This document shows positions 41,129 to 49,929 of a stretch of DNA of 64,000 bases, in pieces. The DNA is from JALZOC01 sp035758845. Lineage in GTDB: Bacteria; Acidobacteriota; Vicinamibacteria; Vicinamibacterales; 2-12-FULL-66-21. The notes under the pieces were generated by a model. It ran no database searches. It saw only the letters and a list, made by a program, of their open reading frames with translations, and was not told the DNA's origin. Position numbers and translations under genes: made by a program. Numbering within the stretch: the first letter of the stretch is position 1; each line of letters starts with the position of its first letter. The stretch is from contig DASTVZ010000051.1 in assembly GCA_035758845.1 (NCBI GenBank), positions 1 to 64,000 of the forward strand, written 5' to 3'.

Positions 41129-42793
41129 ATGACTATGTTCCACGCCGTCGTGCTTGCAACTATCGCCATGGCGATCCCGCAGGCTGCCGCTGCCGCGCAG
41201 ACGACCGGCTCCCTCCGCATAAAGGTGGCACTCGCCGACCCGGAGCAGAAGCCGATACCAATCCCACGTCATGTGCTGCTCATCAGCGACAACCCCGCAA
41301 GCGCGCCGCCTCGTCGCGTGATCACGGCACTCGATGGCACTGCCGAGGTGCAGCTGCGTCCGGGGAACTACACCGTCGAATCGGATCAGCCGGTTGCCTT
41401 CCAAGGCAAGTCGTACGAATGGATGCAGATCCTCGACATCGTCGCAGGCCGCACCGTGGACCTCGAGCTGACGATGAAAAACGCGCAAGTCGGTACTGCG
41501 ACTTCATCGACGGCGACGGTCTCTTCCGCTATTGCATCCGACCCGTCGCTGCTGCTCATGCCGTGGAATGACAGCGTGTTTGGCATTTGGACGCCGACGA
41601 CGCACGCCTCCGGATTCCTCATCGACGCGAGCGGCCTGATCGTCACCAACCAGCGCGCCGTCGGAACGGCGGCGGCGGTCGAAGTGCAGCTCACCGCAAC
41701 GGTGAAAGTCGCCGGACGCGTTCTGGCGACCAATGCCGATCGTGACGTGGCGCTCGTCAGAGTGGATCCGAAGACCATCGAGTCTCTGCGGCCGATCGAC
41801 ATGAAATGCGGGCAGCCGGCGACGAAGCCAGTGATTGAACGTCAGGAGATCTATACGATCGCGGCGCCGCTCCGTCAGCACAAAGGCATGACACCTGGAG
41901 TCGTGTTGCGAGTGGGACCTCGCGCGATCGAGTCCGATTTCAGGTTGGCGATCGGCGGCTCGGGGGGTCCGGTATTCACTGCCGATGGCGCGTTGCTGGG
42001 GATCACATCGGTTGTCGACGAGAAGGATGCGACGGCACGCGGCGACCTCAAGGTCATTCGTACTGAGGACGCATGCGAGGTCGTCGCGGCTGCACAGAAG
42101 GTCAAGGATGTGGCGGCCCCAGATGCGGGCCATTTGCCAGTCGAACCGAATCGACCTTTTCCACCCGACGCGCTCAAGGAGATCGTTCAGCGCCGCGCAG
42201 GCAGCCTGAATCCGTATCCGATGACTTCGGAGGACTTCGATATCGGCTTCATCACTCCGGTGTTGGTCTATGGCGCGCAGTATCAGGCCGAGCAGGCGAG
42301 CAAACGAGATCGCAACGACCGCGGCCGACGCCCGGAGGATGTCGCCCCGCCGTTGCTGCGGCCGCAAATGGATTTCGGCAACTGGTCGGAATACGTGGCG
42401 GACGTTCCTCCCGTACTCATGATCCGCGTGACGCCGAAGTTCGAAGAAAGCTTCTGGACGAAAGTCGCGCGGGGAGCCGCGCAGACGCAGGGTATGGCGA
42501 TCCCGGCGATCAAGCGATTCAAATCTGGATTCTCTCGCCTGCGCGCTTTTTGCGGGGACGCGGAGGTCACGCCGATCCATCCGTTCAAGCTGGAACAGAA
42601 TGTCTCCGACACGAATACCGTGGTCGAAGGCTTGTACGTATTCGAACCGGGCGCGCTCGGACCCGAGTGCTCGAGCGTCAAACTAATTCTCTATTCCCAG
42701 AAGGAGCCCGACAAAGCCGATACCCGCGTCGTCGATCCGAAATTGATTCAGCAAATCTGGAGCGACTTCGCACCGTATCGTACGGGCCAGTAG
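41129..42793 (+). CDS. Exported trypsin-fold protein lacking the catalytic histidine
   Basis: A 554-residue protein with signal peptide (MTMFHAVVLATIAMAIPQAAAAAQ). Residues about 30-118 look like a small beta domain. Residues about 140-330 follow the HtrA/trypsin-like order: SGFLIDASGLIVTNQRAVG where N-x-H-V-V is expected, DRDVALVRVD with Asp206, and AIGGSGGPVFTADGALLGIT with Ser278. The histidine position is Arg176, so normal triad catalysis is not possible. The C-terminal 200 residues (about 350-554) contain no recognised fold. It may be a binding or scaffold protein. Weak AGGGA precedes ATG 41129. Confidence 0.75.
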   Translation: MTMFHAVVLATIAMAIPQAAAAAQTTGSLRIKVALADPEQKPIPIPRHVLLISDNPASAPPRRVITALDGTAEVQLRPGNYTVESDQPVAFQGKSYEWMQILDIVAGRTVDLELTMKNAQVGTATSSTATVSSAIASDPSLLLMPWNDSVFGIWTPTTHASGFLIDASGLIVTNQRAVGTAAAVEVQLTATVKVAGRVLATNADRDVALVRVDPKTIESLRPIDMKCGQPATKPVIERQEIYTIAAPLRQHKGMTPGVVLRVGPRAIESDFRLAIGGSGGPVFTADGALLGITSVVDEKDATARGDLKVIRTEDACEVVAAAQKVKDVAAPDAGHLPVEPNRPFPPDALKEIVQRRAGSLNPYPMTSEDFDIGFITPVLVYGAQYQAEQASKRDRNDRGRRPEDVAPPLLRPQMDFGNWSEYVADVPPVLMIRVTPKFEESFWTKVARGAAQTQGMAIPAIKRFKSGFSRLRAFCGDAEVTPIHPFKLEQNVSDTNTVVEGLYVFEPGALGPECSSVKLILYSQKEPDKADTRVVDPKLIQQIWSDFAPYRTGQ

Positions 42794-42799
42794 CGCCGA

Positions 42800-43900
42800 T
42801 CAGTGAGCGGCTGTCGGCAGGAAATAAAAGAGGATGGCGATCATCGCGTAAACGAGCATCAACTGAACGCCCTTGTACCAGTTCGATCGACCATCGCCAG
42901 ACACTATTGCCGCAATCAACACAGCCAGGAACAAGGTGCCAATTTCAGCGCGGCTGAAGGATAGTTCCAGCGGTTGCGGCGCGACCCAGCCACTCACGAG
43001 CACCAGAACGGGCGCAACGAATAGCGCGATCTGGATGCTACTGCCCATCGCGATGCCGATGGTGAGATCCAGCTTGTTCTTGCGGGCCATCGCAATTGCG
43101 GATCCGCTTTCGGCCGCACCGCCGATGACCGCGAGAAACACAATCCCGATGAACACCTCCGACATGCCGAGTGCCTTGCCTGTCCCTTCGGCGGCACCCA
43201 CAAGGATTTCACTCATCCACGCCGCGAGGACCGACGCGGCGACCAGGCTGCCGCCGGCGCGTCCGACACTCCACTGCGGCCCTTCGTGACCGTGTTCCAC
43301 TTCACTGACGGTCACGCTCTTGAAGTAGTCGGGGTGCGTCTTCAAAAGGAACACGAGGTAGAGCACGTAAGCGGCGAGGAGTACGAACGCGGTCCCGAGA
43401 TTGACGAGTTTCTCCGCGTGAATGGTTCCTTCCGGCGAGAAGAATCGGTTGAACGCGCTGGGAACACCCAGACTGACCGCGGAGATCAGCATCATCGAAC
43501 TGTAAAGGCGCGCGGCACTGGAGTTGTATTCCTGTGTGTGTTGCCGCAGGCCGCCGAGAAAGAACGCGACACCGGTCGCCAGCATCAGGTTGGCGAGAAT
43601 CGATCCGATGATTGATGCGCGAACCATGTCGAAGAAACCAGCCCTGAGCGCGACCATCGCGATGATCAACTCCGGCGCGTTACCAAAGGTCGCGTTCAAC
43701 AGGCCGCCGATCGCGTCGCCGGTGCGAGTAGCGATCTGCTCGGTCGCCAGCACGATGAGCCGTGCGATAGGCACAATCGCGAGCGCGGCCGAGAAGAAGA
43801 GCACGGGATCGGGTGCGTGCGCGTATTCCAGCGCGAGAGAAATTGGAATGAACGCGAGCAGCCAGTTGATCGACGGCTTGAGCGAGAGGGACGTGCTCAC
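42800..43900 (-). CDS. cax: Calcium/proton (or cation) exchanger, CaCA family
   Basis: A 366-residue inner-membrane antiporter of the CAX branch. Both alpha repeats carry the acidic motif: GGLLNATFGNAPELIIAMVAL (alpha-1, broken as GNAPE) and FLAVIGGAAESGSAIAMARK (alpha-2, GGAAE), with about 11 helices in total. CAX proteins export Ca2+ in exchange for protons. The start overlaps the stop of the K+ channel gene by 4 nt (ATGA), so the channel and exchanger are translated together. Confidence 0.92.
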   Translation of the reverse strand: MSTSLSLKPSINWLLAFIPISLALEYAHAPDPVLFFSAALAIVPIARLIVLATEQIATRTGDAIGGLLNATFGNAPELIIAMVALRAGFFDMVRASIIGSILANLMLATGVAFFLGGLRQHTQEYNSSAARLYSSMMLISAVSLGVPSAFNRFFSPEGTIHAEKLVNLGTAFVLLAAYVLYLVFLLKTHPDYFKSVTVSEVEHGHEGPQWSVGRAGGSLVAASVLAAWMSEILVGAAEGTGKALGMSEVFIGIVFLAVIGGAAESGSAIAMARKNKLDLTIGIAMGSSIQIALFVAPVLVLVSGWVAPQPLELSFSRAEIGTLFLAVLIAAIVSGDGRSNWYKGVQLMLVYAMIAILFYFLPTAAH

Positions 43901-44325
43901 CGTTCGACCGCCGTCCCGGCCGAAGATTCATAAACGCGGCTGCCGACCGTGAGGAAGAACGCGGTCGACCATCCACACATCAGAATTCCTGTGAGGGATT
44001 CGATCGCGCCGACAAGACGCCATTCGGGTGGCAGCACGAGATCACCGTAGCCAGTGGTGGTGTACGTCACTGCGCTGAAATAAACCGCGGTCTGCATGGC
44101 GGGCATCGCGCCTTTTAGGAAATAGAGTCCGGCCCAGACAGTGATCTCGCACAAGTGCAGCAGCACGATCCAGGCGGCGACGAGGATGAACAGCCACGTG
44201 CCCGCCCAGAATCCCGGAAAGTCGGGGTGGCGCCGAATTCGACCGAGCGCCCACATTACGCCGCCGGCGTGGATGATCACGCAAAGTGCCATCAGGCACC
44301 CGGCGATGATCAGTCGCATGATCAT
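43897..44325 (-). CDS. Two-helix potassium channel
   Basis: A 142-residue protein. The pore loop contains TYTTTGYGDLVLP, with the K+ selectivity filter T-T-G-Y-G-D, followed by the inner helix (VGAIESLTGILMCGWSTAFFL). Two earlier hydrophobic segments (IIAGCLMALCVIIHAGGVMWAL and TWLFILVAAWIVLLHLCEITVW) precede it, so three or four helices in all, as in small ion_trans_2 channels. No ligand-binding RCK domain is attached. ATG 44325 has AAGGA upstream. It is the first gene of a two-gene unit with the Ca2+/H+ exchanger. Confidence 0.92.
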   Translation of the reverse strand: MIMRLIIAGCLMALCVIIHAGGVMWALGRIRRHPDFPGFWAGTWLFILVAAWIVLLHLCEITVWAGLYFLKGAMPAMQTAVYFSAVTYTTTGYGDLVLPPEWRLVGAIESLTGILMCGWSTAFFLTVGSRVYESSAGTAVER

Positions 44326-44496
44326 CGGGAGATCCTTCGTCGGCGCGTTGGCGAGCGCCTGAGCTGGCTAAGCACGGTGCGTGCCCAAAGATGATGATGG
44401 TCTCAAGCAGACGAAGTGACTGCGGCGAAAGGAGTTCACTCGCTCAAGGCCACTTCGGTGTGAGCGGGCGACCTCCGTCCCGCCGGAGGTGCAACC

Positions 44497-44521
44497 ACGG
44501 AAGAACACGGACGAACACGGG
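44497..44521. repeat. CACGGA decamer repeats, second site
   Basis: CCACGGAAGA, ACACGGACGA, ACACGGG in ten-base phase, the same unit as at 32352-32412. It lies in the 246-bp divergent gap between the K+ channel and the kinase gene. Confidence 0.65.
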
Positions 44522-44571
44522 TTGAAGGCGAACTGAATACGGTTGCTGCATTCCTGCTATGCTGCCGGGCC

Positions 44572-47211
44572 ATGTCACTCGCGGTCGGTTCACGCGTTGG
44601 CGCGTATCAGATCGTGGGCTCGCTCGGGGCGGGCGGCATGGGGGAGGTCTATCGCGCGCACGATGGGAAGCTACAACGTGACGTTGCCCTCAAGGTCCTG
44701 TTGGCGCAACTCGCCTCCACGGCCGAAGCCCGCGCGCGATTCGAACGCGAGGCGTTAAGCGTCGCAAGGCTCTCGCATCCCAACATCGTCTCCATCTATG
44801 AGTTCGGAGATCACAATGGTCTCGCCTATGTGGTCAGTGAGCTCATCGATGGTGAGACGCTACGCGCGCGACTCGAGCAGGGTCCGCTGCCGCAGCGTCG
44901 TGCGATCGCATATGCGTTGCAAATAGCCCGCGGGATTGGCGCCGCGCACGCGCGTGGAATCGTTCATCGCGATCTGAAGCCCGAGAACGTGATGATCACA
45001 AGGGACGATCACGTCAAGATTCTGGACTTCGGGTTGGCCAAACCGATGGAGCCGGCTCCGAGCGATGAGACGCGTGTCGCGGGAACGCTCACCAGCGCCG
45101 GAATGGTACTCGGGACATTTGCTTACATGGCACCGGAGCAGGTGCGAGGACTTGCGGTCGATCATCGAGCCGACATCTTCGCGTTTGGCGCCCTGTTGTA
45201 CGAGATGCTCGGCGGCGAGCGGGCGTTCAAGGCGGAGACCGCCGCCGACACGATGACGGCGATTCTGACGAAAGAGCCTCCCGAGCTCGATCTTGCGCGA
45301 CTCTCGATCGCTCCAGGTGTCGATCGGATCGTGCGCCGCTGTCTCGAGAAATCGCCAGATCTGCGTTTTCAATCAGCCAACGACCTGGCGTTTGCGCTCG
45401 AAACGTTGGCGACTACGTCCTCCGCTTCCGCACCGCGAGTCGACGCCCCCGTCGGCGCGCGAGTCGAACCGACGCGAGCCGTGTGGCTGCCATGGACAAT
45501 CGCGTTCGCGTCGCTCGTAGCGGCTGTGGCCAGCTGGTTCATCAGGCCCGCGGCGACAGAGGTGGAACTCCCCTGGCAACACTTCACGCGGCTCACCGAG
45601 GCGGCCGGAGTCGAGACGTCGCCGACGGTCTTGCCCGATGGCAGCACGGTTGCCTATGCAATCTACGTCAATGGCAGTTGGGACATCTATGCCCAACGCG
45701 TCGGCGGCAGGAATCCAACGCCGATCGTCAACGATCCAAGTCGCAACGAAGGGGCCCCTGCATACTCACCCGACGGGTCACTCATCGCATTTCACGAATC
45801 CGATGACGACGGAGGGATTTTCATCGCCGGGGCGACAGGAGAATCGGTTCGACGTCTGACCGACATTGGGTTCGACCCGGCGTGGTCGCCGGACGGAAAG
45901 AAGATCGCGTTCTCGACGGAAGAAGTGCGCGACCCCTCCTCGAGGCAGACGGTCAGTGCGATGTATATCGTCGACCTCGAAGGCGGTGCGCCCAAAAAGA
46001 GCGTGGAAGGCGACGCCATACAGCCTTTCTGGTCGCCATCTGGCGATCGCATCGTCTACTGGAGCAACAACGGCGGCCAGCGCGACATCTTCACGGTTGC
46101 CGCATCCGGCGGGGCACGGGTGCCGGTGACACAGGATGCGGCGATCGACTGGTCTCCGGTCTGGTCGCCGGACGGCCGGTTCGTCTACTTCTCGAGCGAC
46201 CGTGGCGGCGCCATGAACCTGTGGCGGATCGCCGTCGATCAGGCGAGCGGCACTGTTGCCGGCGTGCCGCTGCCGGTCACAACCGGTGTCCAGGCACGCG
46301 CCACCGAGCCGCGGTTCTCCAAGGATGGGCGTCGCCTGGCGTTCCGCTCACGGATCGCCTCAGTGAATCCAGTGGCGATTCCATTCGATCCGGCGACCAA
46401 TCGCGCAGGTGTTCCGGTAGTACTCGATCGATCGAACAACATCCGAATTCCGAGCGACGCCTCGCCAGACGGATCCCAGATCGCGTATTTCAGCATCGGC
46501 GAGCTGCAGGAGGACATCTTCGTCGGGAGCGCCGAGGGCAAGGGGATTCGTCACGTGACTGATGACGCCCCGCGAGATCGCGCCCCTGTCTTCACGCATG
46601 ACGGGCAGGCGCTCGTCTTCTATTCGAATCGTGATGGAGCGTGGGGCGTATGGGCCATCCGTCCTGACGGCAGCAACCTTCGCAAACTCGGATCAATCCC
46701 GGGCGGCGGCGCATATCCCGTTGCCTCACCCATCGACGACAGGGTCGTCTTCTCCGGCACGTTCTCGGCAGGCGGTGTATTTTCGGTGACGCTCGCCGGC
46801 GGAACTGAACCGGCACTCCTTCCGGGCACGAAATCGGACACAGGGTATTTCTTCGCGACATCGTGGTCGAAAGATGGCGCTCGTTTATGCGGTCCTCTCG
46901 TTTCCGCCAGCGGCCGGTCATATGCGGTGGCCGTGTACGATCTCCAGTCTCGCGTGGCGACGACGATTGCGACCGAGGAAGTGTTTGGTGTGCGCTGGCT
47001 TCCGGACGGACGCCGGGTCGTGTACTTCACGCCCGGACAGCATCCGGAGCTCGTCATCGTCGATTCCGTCACGCGACAGCGAACGATCGTTCCGATCCAG
47101 TTGCCTGGCCCTCCCACTAACGACGTGTTCTCGATCAGTCGTGACGGACGGACGATCTACTACGGCGCTGTGCACGAAGAAGCAGACATCTGGATCGCAG
47201 AACGGAAATAG
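44572..47211 (+). CDS. Membrane Ser/Thr protein kinase with extracytoplasmic TolB/PD40 propeller
   Basis: An 879-residue protein. The cytoplasmic kinase domain (about 12-280) is complete: glycine loop GSLGAGGMGEVY, VAL-Lys41, catalytic loop VHRDLKPENV (Asp134), DFG at 152-154 and APEQVRG. One helix follows (about 305-322, WTIAFASLVAAVASWFI). The remainder (about 340-879) is a series of PD40/WD-like blades (SPDGSLIAFHES, WSPDGKKIAFST, WSPSGDRIVYWS, WSPDGRFVYFSSD), forming one or two propellers outside the membrane as the likely sensor. This architecture is characteristic of Acidobacteriota. ATG 44572. Targets unknown. Confidence 0.94.
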   Translation: MSLAVGSRVGAYQIVGSLGAGGMGEVYRAHDGKLQRDVALKVLLAQLASTAEARARFEREALSVARLSHPNIVSIYEFGDHNGLAYVVSELIDGETLRARLEQGPLPQRRAIAYALQIARGIGAAHARGIVHRDLKPENVMITRDDHVKILDFGLAKPMEPAPSDETRVAGTLTSAGMVLGTFAYMAPEQVRGLAVDHRADIFAFGALLYEMLGGERAFKAETAADTMTAILTKEPPELDLARLSIAPGVDRIVRRCLEKSPDLRFQSANDLAFALETLATTSSASAPRVDAPVGARVEPTRAVWLPWTIAFASLVAAVASWFIRPAATEVELPWQHFTRLTEAAGVETSPTVLPDGSTVAYAIYVNGSWDIYAQRVGGRNPTPIVNDPSRNEGAPAYSPDGSLIAFHESDDDGGIFIAGATGESVRRLTDIGFDPAWSPDGKKIAFSTEEVRDPSSRQTVSAMYIVDLEGGAPKKSVEGDAIQPFWSPSGDRIVYWSNNGGQRDIFTVAASGGARVPVTQDAAIDWSPVWSPDGRFVYFSSDRGGAMNLWRIAVDQASGTVAGVPLPVTTGVQARATEPRFSKDGRRLAFRSRIASVNPVAIPFDPATNRAGVPVVLDRSNNIRIPSDASPDGSQIAYFSIGELQEDIFVGSAEGKGIRHVTDDAPRDRAPVFTHDGQALVFYSNRDGAWGVWAIRPDGSNLRKLGSIPGGGAYPVASPIDDRVVFSGTFSAGGVFSVTLAGGTEPALLPGTKSDTGYFFATSWSKDGARLCGPLVSASGRSYAVAVYDLQSRVATTIATEEVFGVRWLPDGRRVVYFTPGQHPELVIVDSVTRQRTIVPIQLPGPPTNDVFSISRDGRTIYYGAVHEEADIWIAERK

Positions 47212-47588
47212 TCTTCGCGCGCCATTTCCCTCGAATATGCAAGGACGCACCTGCCAGATGTTTCCATTCGGCCAGTACAAGATCGGATCGATGGCTATCG
47301 AGGCCCACTGACCCGCCGTTTCCCATGGCTGACGCCGCGAGGTCGTGACCCCTTCGTTCCAGCCTCCGATATTCGGGAGGAACTCCGGCCCGGCGGAGGT
47401 CAAGTCCGCCGAAGAATCGCGATACGCGCCGCCATTTCACTCAAAGGCTTCGTATTTCCGCCGTTCAACGACGCCGGATCCGGAAATCCGCCCGGTACAT
47501 CAATTGCCCCAAACGAAGAGGTCCTGGCGGTTTCGGTCGTTCTCTGCTGACGCAGGATCGGGTCGGGAGCCAATCGGAGACGACATCC
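47212..47588. other. Intergenic region between kinase and MFS genes
   Basis: 377 bp without a recognised gene. Both strands are open for short lengths but with no family similarity or good ribosome site until GGAGA before the MFS start. It should hold the promoter of the fermentation block. Confidence 0.45.
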
Positions 47589-48845
47589 GTGAATCAGCAG
47601 ATGAGAGCGGCGACGGTGGCGTGGTTGATCACCGCGATGTACTACTTCTATCAGTACACGTTGCGATCGGCTCCGGCCGTCATGATGCCGCAGCTCTCCG
47701 ATGCATTCGGGCTGACGGCAACCGCTGTCGCCTCGATGGTTGGTCTCTTCTACTACGGCTACTCGCCCTTCAGTCTCGTCGCCGGGGCGGCGATGGACGG
47801 GCTCGGCCCTCGCAAGGTCGTCCCACTCGGAGCTGCCACGGTTGGTATCGGCGCGCTGATGTTTGCTACTGGCAACGGTCAGATGGCGAGTATCGGCCGC
47901 TTCCTGCAAGGCGCCGGTGGCGTGTTCGCGCTGGTCGGCGCCGCCTACATTGCGACGACCAATTTCCCCGCCTCGCGAGCCGCGACGCTGATCGGCGCCA
48001 CCCAGATGTTTGGCATGGCCGGCGGCTCGGCCGGCCAGTTCCTCGTCGGGCCGATGATTGGCGCGGGCGTCAGCTGGAATAGGTTCTGGGTCGGCATGGG
48101 CATCGGCGGCCTCGCGATTAGCGTGCTGCTGTTCCTTCTTCTCCCTGAATCGAAGACGACGCAAAACCGCGAAGGCTGGCTCACGGACGCGGGTCGCGCG
48201 TTTGGTGTCGTGTTTCGCAATCCGCAATCGATTCTGTGCGGGATCATCGCGGGACTGCTGTTCATTCCAACGACGATCTTCGACATGACGTGGGGTGTCC
48301 GCTATCTGCAGGAAGGCCGCGGATTCGATTACGCGACGGCGGTGCTCCGATCCGCCGCAGTTCCGCTCGGATGGATCATCGGTTGCCCGCTGCTTGGTTT
48401 CATCTCCGATCGCATCGGACGTCGGAAGCCGGTGATCATTGCCAGCGCGACCGTGCTGCTCGCCTGCCTTGCGTGGATTCTCTACGGACCTGTCGACGTC
48501 TTTCCCCCGTACGTGCTCGCTATCGTCGCCGGCATCGCATCGGGGGCAGCGATGCTGCCTTACACCGTGATCAAAGAGGCGAACCCGCCGAAGATGAGCG
48601 GCACCGCGACCGGTGTCGTCAACTTCCTGAACTTTACGTTCAGCGCACTGCTCGGACCTGTCTTCGCCAGGATTCTCATGAACGTCAGCGGCGGAGCGTC
48701 GACGATGAACATCGAGCACTATCAGACGGCGTTTCAACCATTGCTGTACGGCGTCGGCCTCGCGATTGTGCTCACGTTCTTCCTGAAAGAAACCGGACCT
48801 GCGGCTCGTCGCACGACGCTGGTGGCCGCATACGAGGAAATATGA
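47589..48845 (+). CDS. MFS transporter, probable organic anion carrier
   Basis: A 418-residue major facilitator with 12 helices. The loop 2-3 signature reads AAMDGLGPRKVVPLGAATVG, and the sixth-seventh helix loop is ESKTTQNREGWLTD. The start is GTG 47589 (GGAGA nine bases upstream) or ATG 47601. The stop overlaps pta by 4 nt (ATGA), which ties it to acetyl phosphate/acetate metabolism. A role in export or exchange of acetate, formate, lactate or pyruvate is therefore reasonable, but the substrate is inferred from position only. The N-terminal helix is unusually Tyr-rich (ITAMYYFYQYTL). Confidence 0.87.
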   Translation: MNQQMRAATVAWLITAMYYFYQYTLRSAPAVMMPQLSDAFGLTATAVASMVGLFYYGYSPFSLVAGAAMDGLGPRKVVPLGAATVGIGALMFATGNGQMASIGRFLQGAGGVFALVGAAYIATTNFPASRAATLIGATQMFGMAGGSAGQFLVGPMIGAGVSWNRFWVGMGIGGLAISVLLFLLLPESKTTQNREGWLTDAGRAFGVVFRNPQSILCGIIAGLLFIPTTIFDMTWGVRYLQEGRGFDYATAVLRSAAVPLGWIIGCPLLGFISDRIGRRKPVIIASATVLLACLAWILYGPVDVFPPYVLAIVAGIASGAAMLPYTVIKEANPPKMSGTATGVVNFLNFTFSALLGPVFARILMNVSGGASTMNIEHYQTAFQPLLYGVGLAIVLTFFLKETGPAARRTTLVAAYEEI

Positions 48846-49786
48846 ATCGCACAACCGGAACCGGGAAATATGAATTGCTGCTCGAGCGATGCCGAAGTCT
48901 GGAACCCGTGCCAACGGCCGTCGCACATCCGTGTGAAGCGTCGGCCCTGGCAGGGGCCGTCGAGGCGGGCGCGAAAGGCTTGATCGCTCCGATTCTCGTC
49001 GGACCGGAAATGAAAATCCGCGAGATGGCGATGAAGGGTGGGATCGACCTCGGCAACGTGAAAATCGTCGACGCGCCCCACAGTCATGCCGCCGCATCCA
49101 AGGCAGTTGAACTCGTGCGCCAGGGCTCGGCGGAACTGTTGATGAAGGGCAGCCTGCACACTGATGAACTTCTGAGCGCCGTCGTTGCCCGCGAGACGGG
49201 CCTCCGTACCGGGCGGCGGATAAGTCACGTCTTCATCATGGACGTGCCGACCTATCACAAGGTCCTGATCGTGACCGACGCCGCGATCAACATCGCCCCG
49301 GCACTGGACGATAAGGTCGATATCATTCAGAACGCGATTGATCTGGCCGTCTCGCTTGGCGTGTCGACGCCGAAGGTCGCGATTCTCGCCGCCGTCGAAA
49401 CCGTTAACTCGAAGATGCCCGCCACGATCGATGCGGCCGCGCTCTGCAAGATGGCCGATCGAGGCCAGATTACCGGAGGCCTGCTCGACGGTCCGCTTGC
49501 GTTCGACAACGCCATCAGCAAGGACGCCGCAAAGATCAAAGGCATCAAGTCCGACGTCGCCGGTGATCCCGACATCCTGCTGGCTCCCGATCTCGAGGCG
49601 GGGAACATGCTCGCCAAACAGCTCAGTTTCCTGGCCAATGCCGACAGCGCCGGTCTTGTCCTCGGCGCTCGCGTCCCGATCATCCTGACGAGCCGTGCCG
49701 ACAGCGTGCGATCGCGAGTTGCGAGTTGCGCAGTAGCAATGCTGGCCGCGCATGCGCGGCGGAAGACGCTGCAGGTTGCGACGTAG
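48842..49786 (+). CDS. Phosphate acetyltransferase/butyryltransferase family enzyme
   Basis: A 314-residue PTA_PTB enzyme, the short form without regulatory domains. Visible motifs: LIAPILVGPEMKIRE, AELLMKGSLHTDELLSAVV, GLRTGRRISHVFIMDVP, VTDAAINIAPALDDKVDII, GGLLDGPLAFDNAIS and SDVAGDPDILLAPDLEAGN. It moves an acyl group between CoA and phosphate. With acetate kinase next door, acetyl-CoA to acetyl phosphate is the likely reaction, though phosphotransbutyrylase has the same fold. ATG 48842 overlaps the MFS stop. The frame open upstream to 48236 is a shadow within the MFS gene. Confidence 0.93.
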   Translation: MNRTTGTGKYELLLERCRSLEPVPTAVAHPCEASALAGAVEAGAKGLIAPILVGPEMKIREMAMKGGIDLGNVKIVDAPHSHAAASKAVELVRQGSAELLMKGSLHTDELLSAVVARETGLRTGRRISHVFIMDVPTYHKVLIVTDAAINIAPALDDKVDIIQNAIDLAVSLGVSTPKVAILAAVETVNSKMPATIDAAALCKMADRGQITGGLLDGPLAFDNAISKDAAKIKGIKSDVAGDPDILLAPDLEAGNMLAKQLSFLANADSAGLVLGARVPIILTSRADSVRSRVASCAVAMLAAHARRKTLQVAT

Positions 49787-49787
49787 C

Positions 49788-49815
49788 GGCTGCTGGCTAT
49801 TGGCTGCTGGCGAGC
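49788..49815. repeat. Four heptamers (GGCTGCT type) after pta
   Basis: GGCTGCT, GGCTATT, GGCTGCT, GGCGAGC in tandem, starting one base after the pta stop and running directly into the 104-bp hairpin repeat. Confidence 0.78.
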
Positions 49816-49917
49816 GCCTGCGGCCCGAGCGAGGCGACGGAGTGAAGCGCGCGAAGCGCGCCGCCGAGCGAGAGCGCGTGGGGGGTGGGGCCCCACGCGC
49901 AGTAAGTAATGCAGACA
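49814..49917. repeat. 104-bp GC hairpin repeat, copy B
   Basis: Near-identical partner of 22041-22144, in the same orientation relative to the following gene. The palindrome GTGGGGCCCCAC sits within GCGCGTGG...CCACGCGC. It separates pta from ackA and ends about 12 bases before the ackA start codon, so it occupies the expected leader. Confidence 0.85.
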
Positions 49918-49929
49918 GGGCGTTCCAAA

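Noticed and set aside
47135..47440. Minus-strand open frames between kinase and MFS genes
   Set aside because: Short, no ribosome site, partly antisense to the kinase and without recognisable motifs.
48236..48841. Open frame upstream of pta in frame with it
   Set aside because: It overlaps the MFS gene in another frame and has Arg-rich shadow composition; pta clearly starts at ATG 48842.
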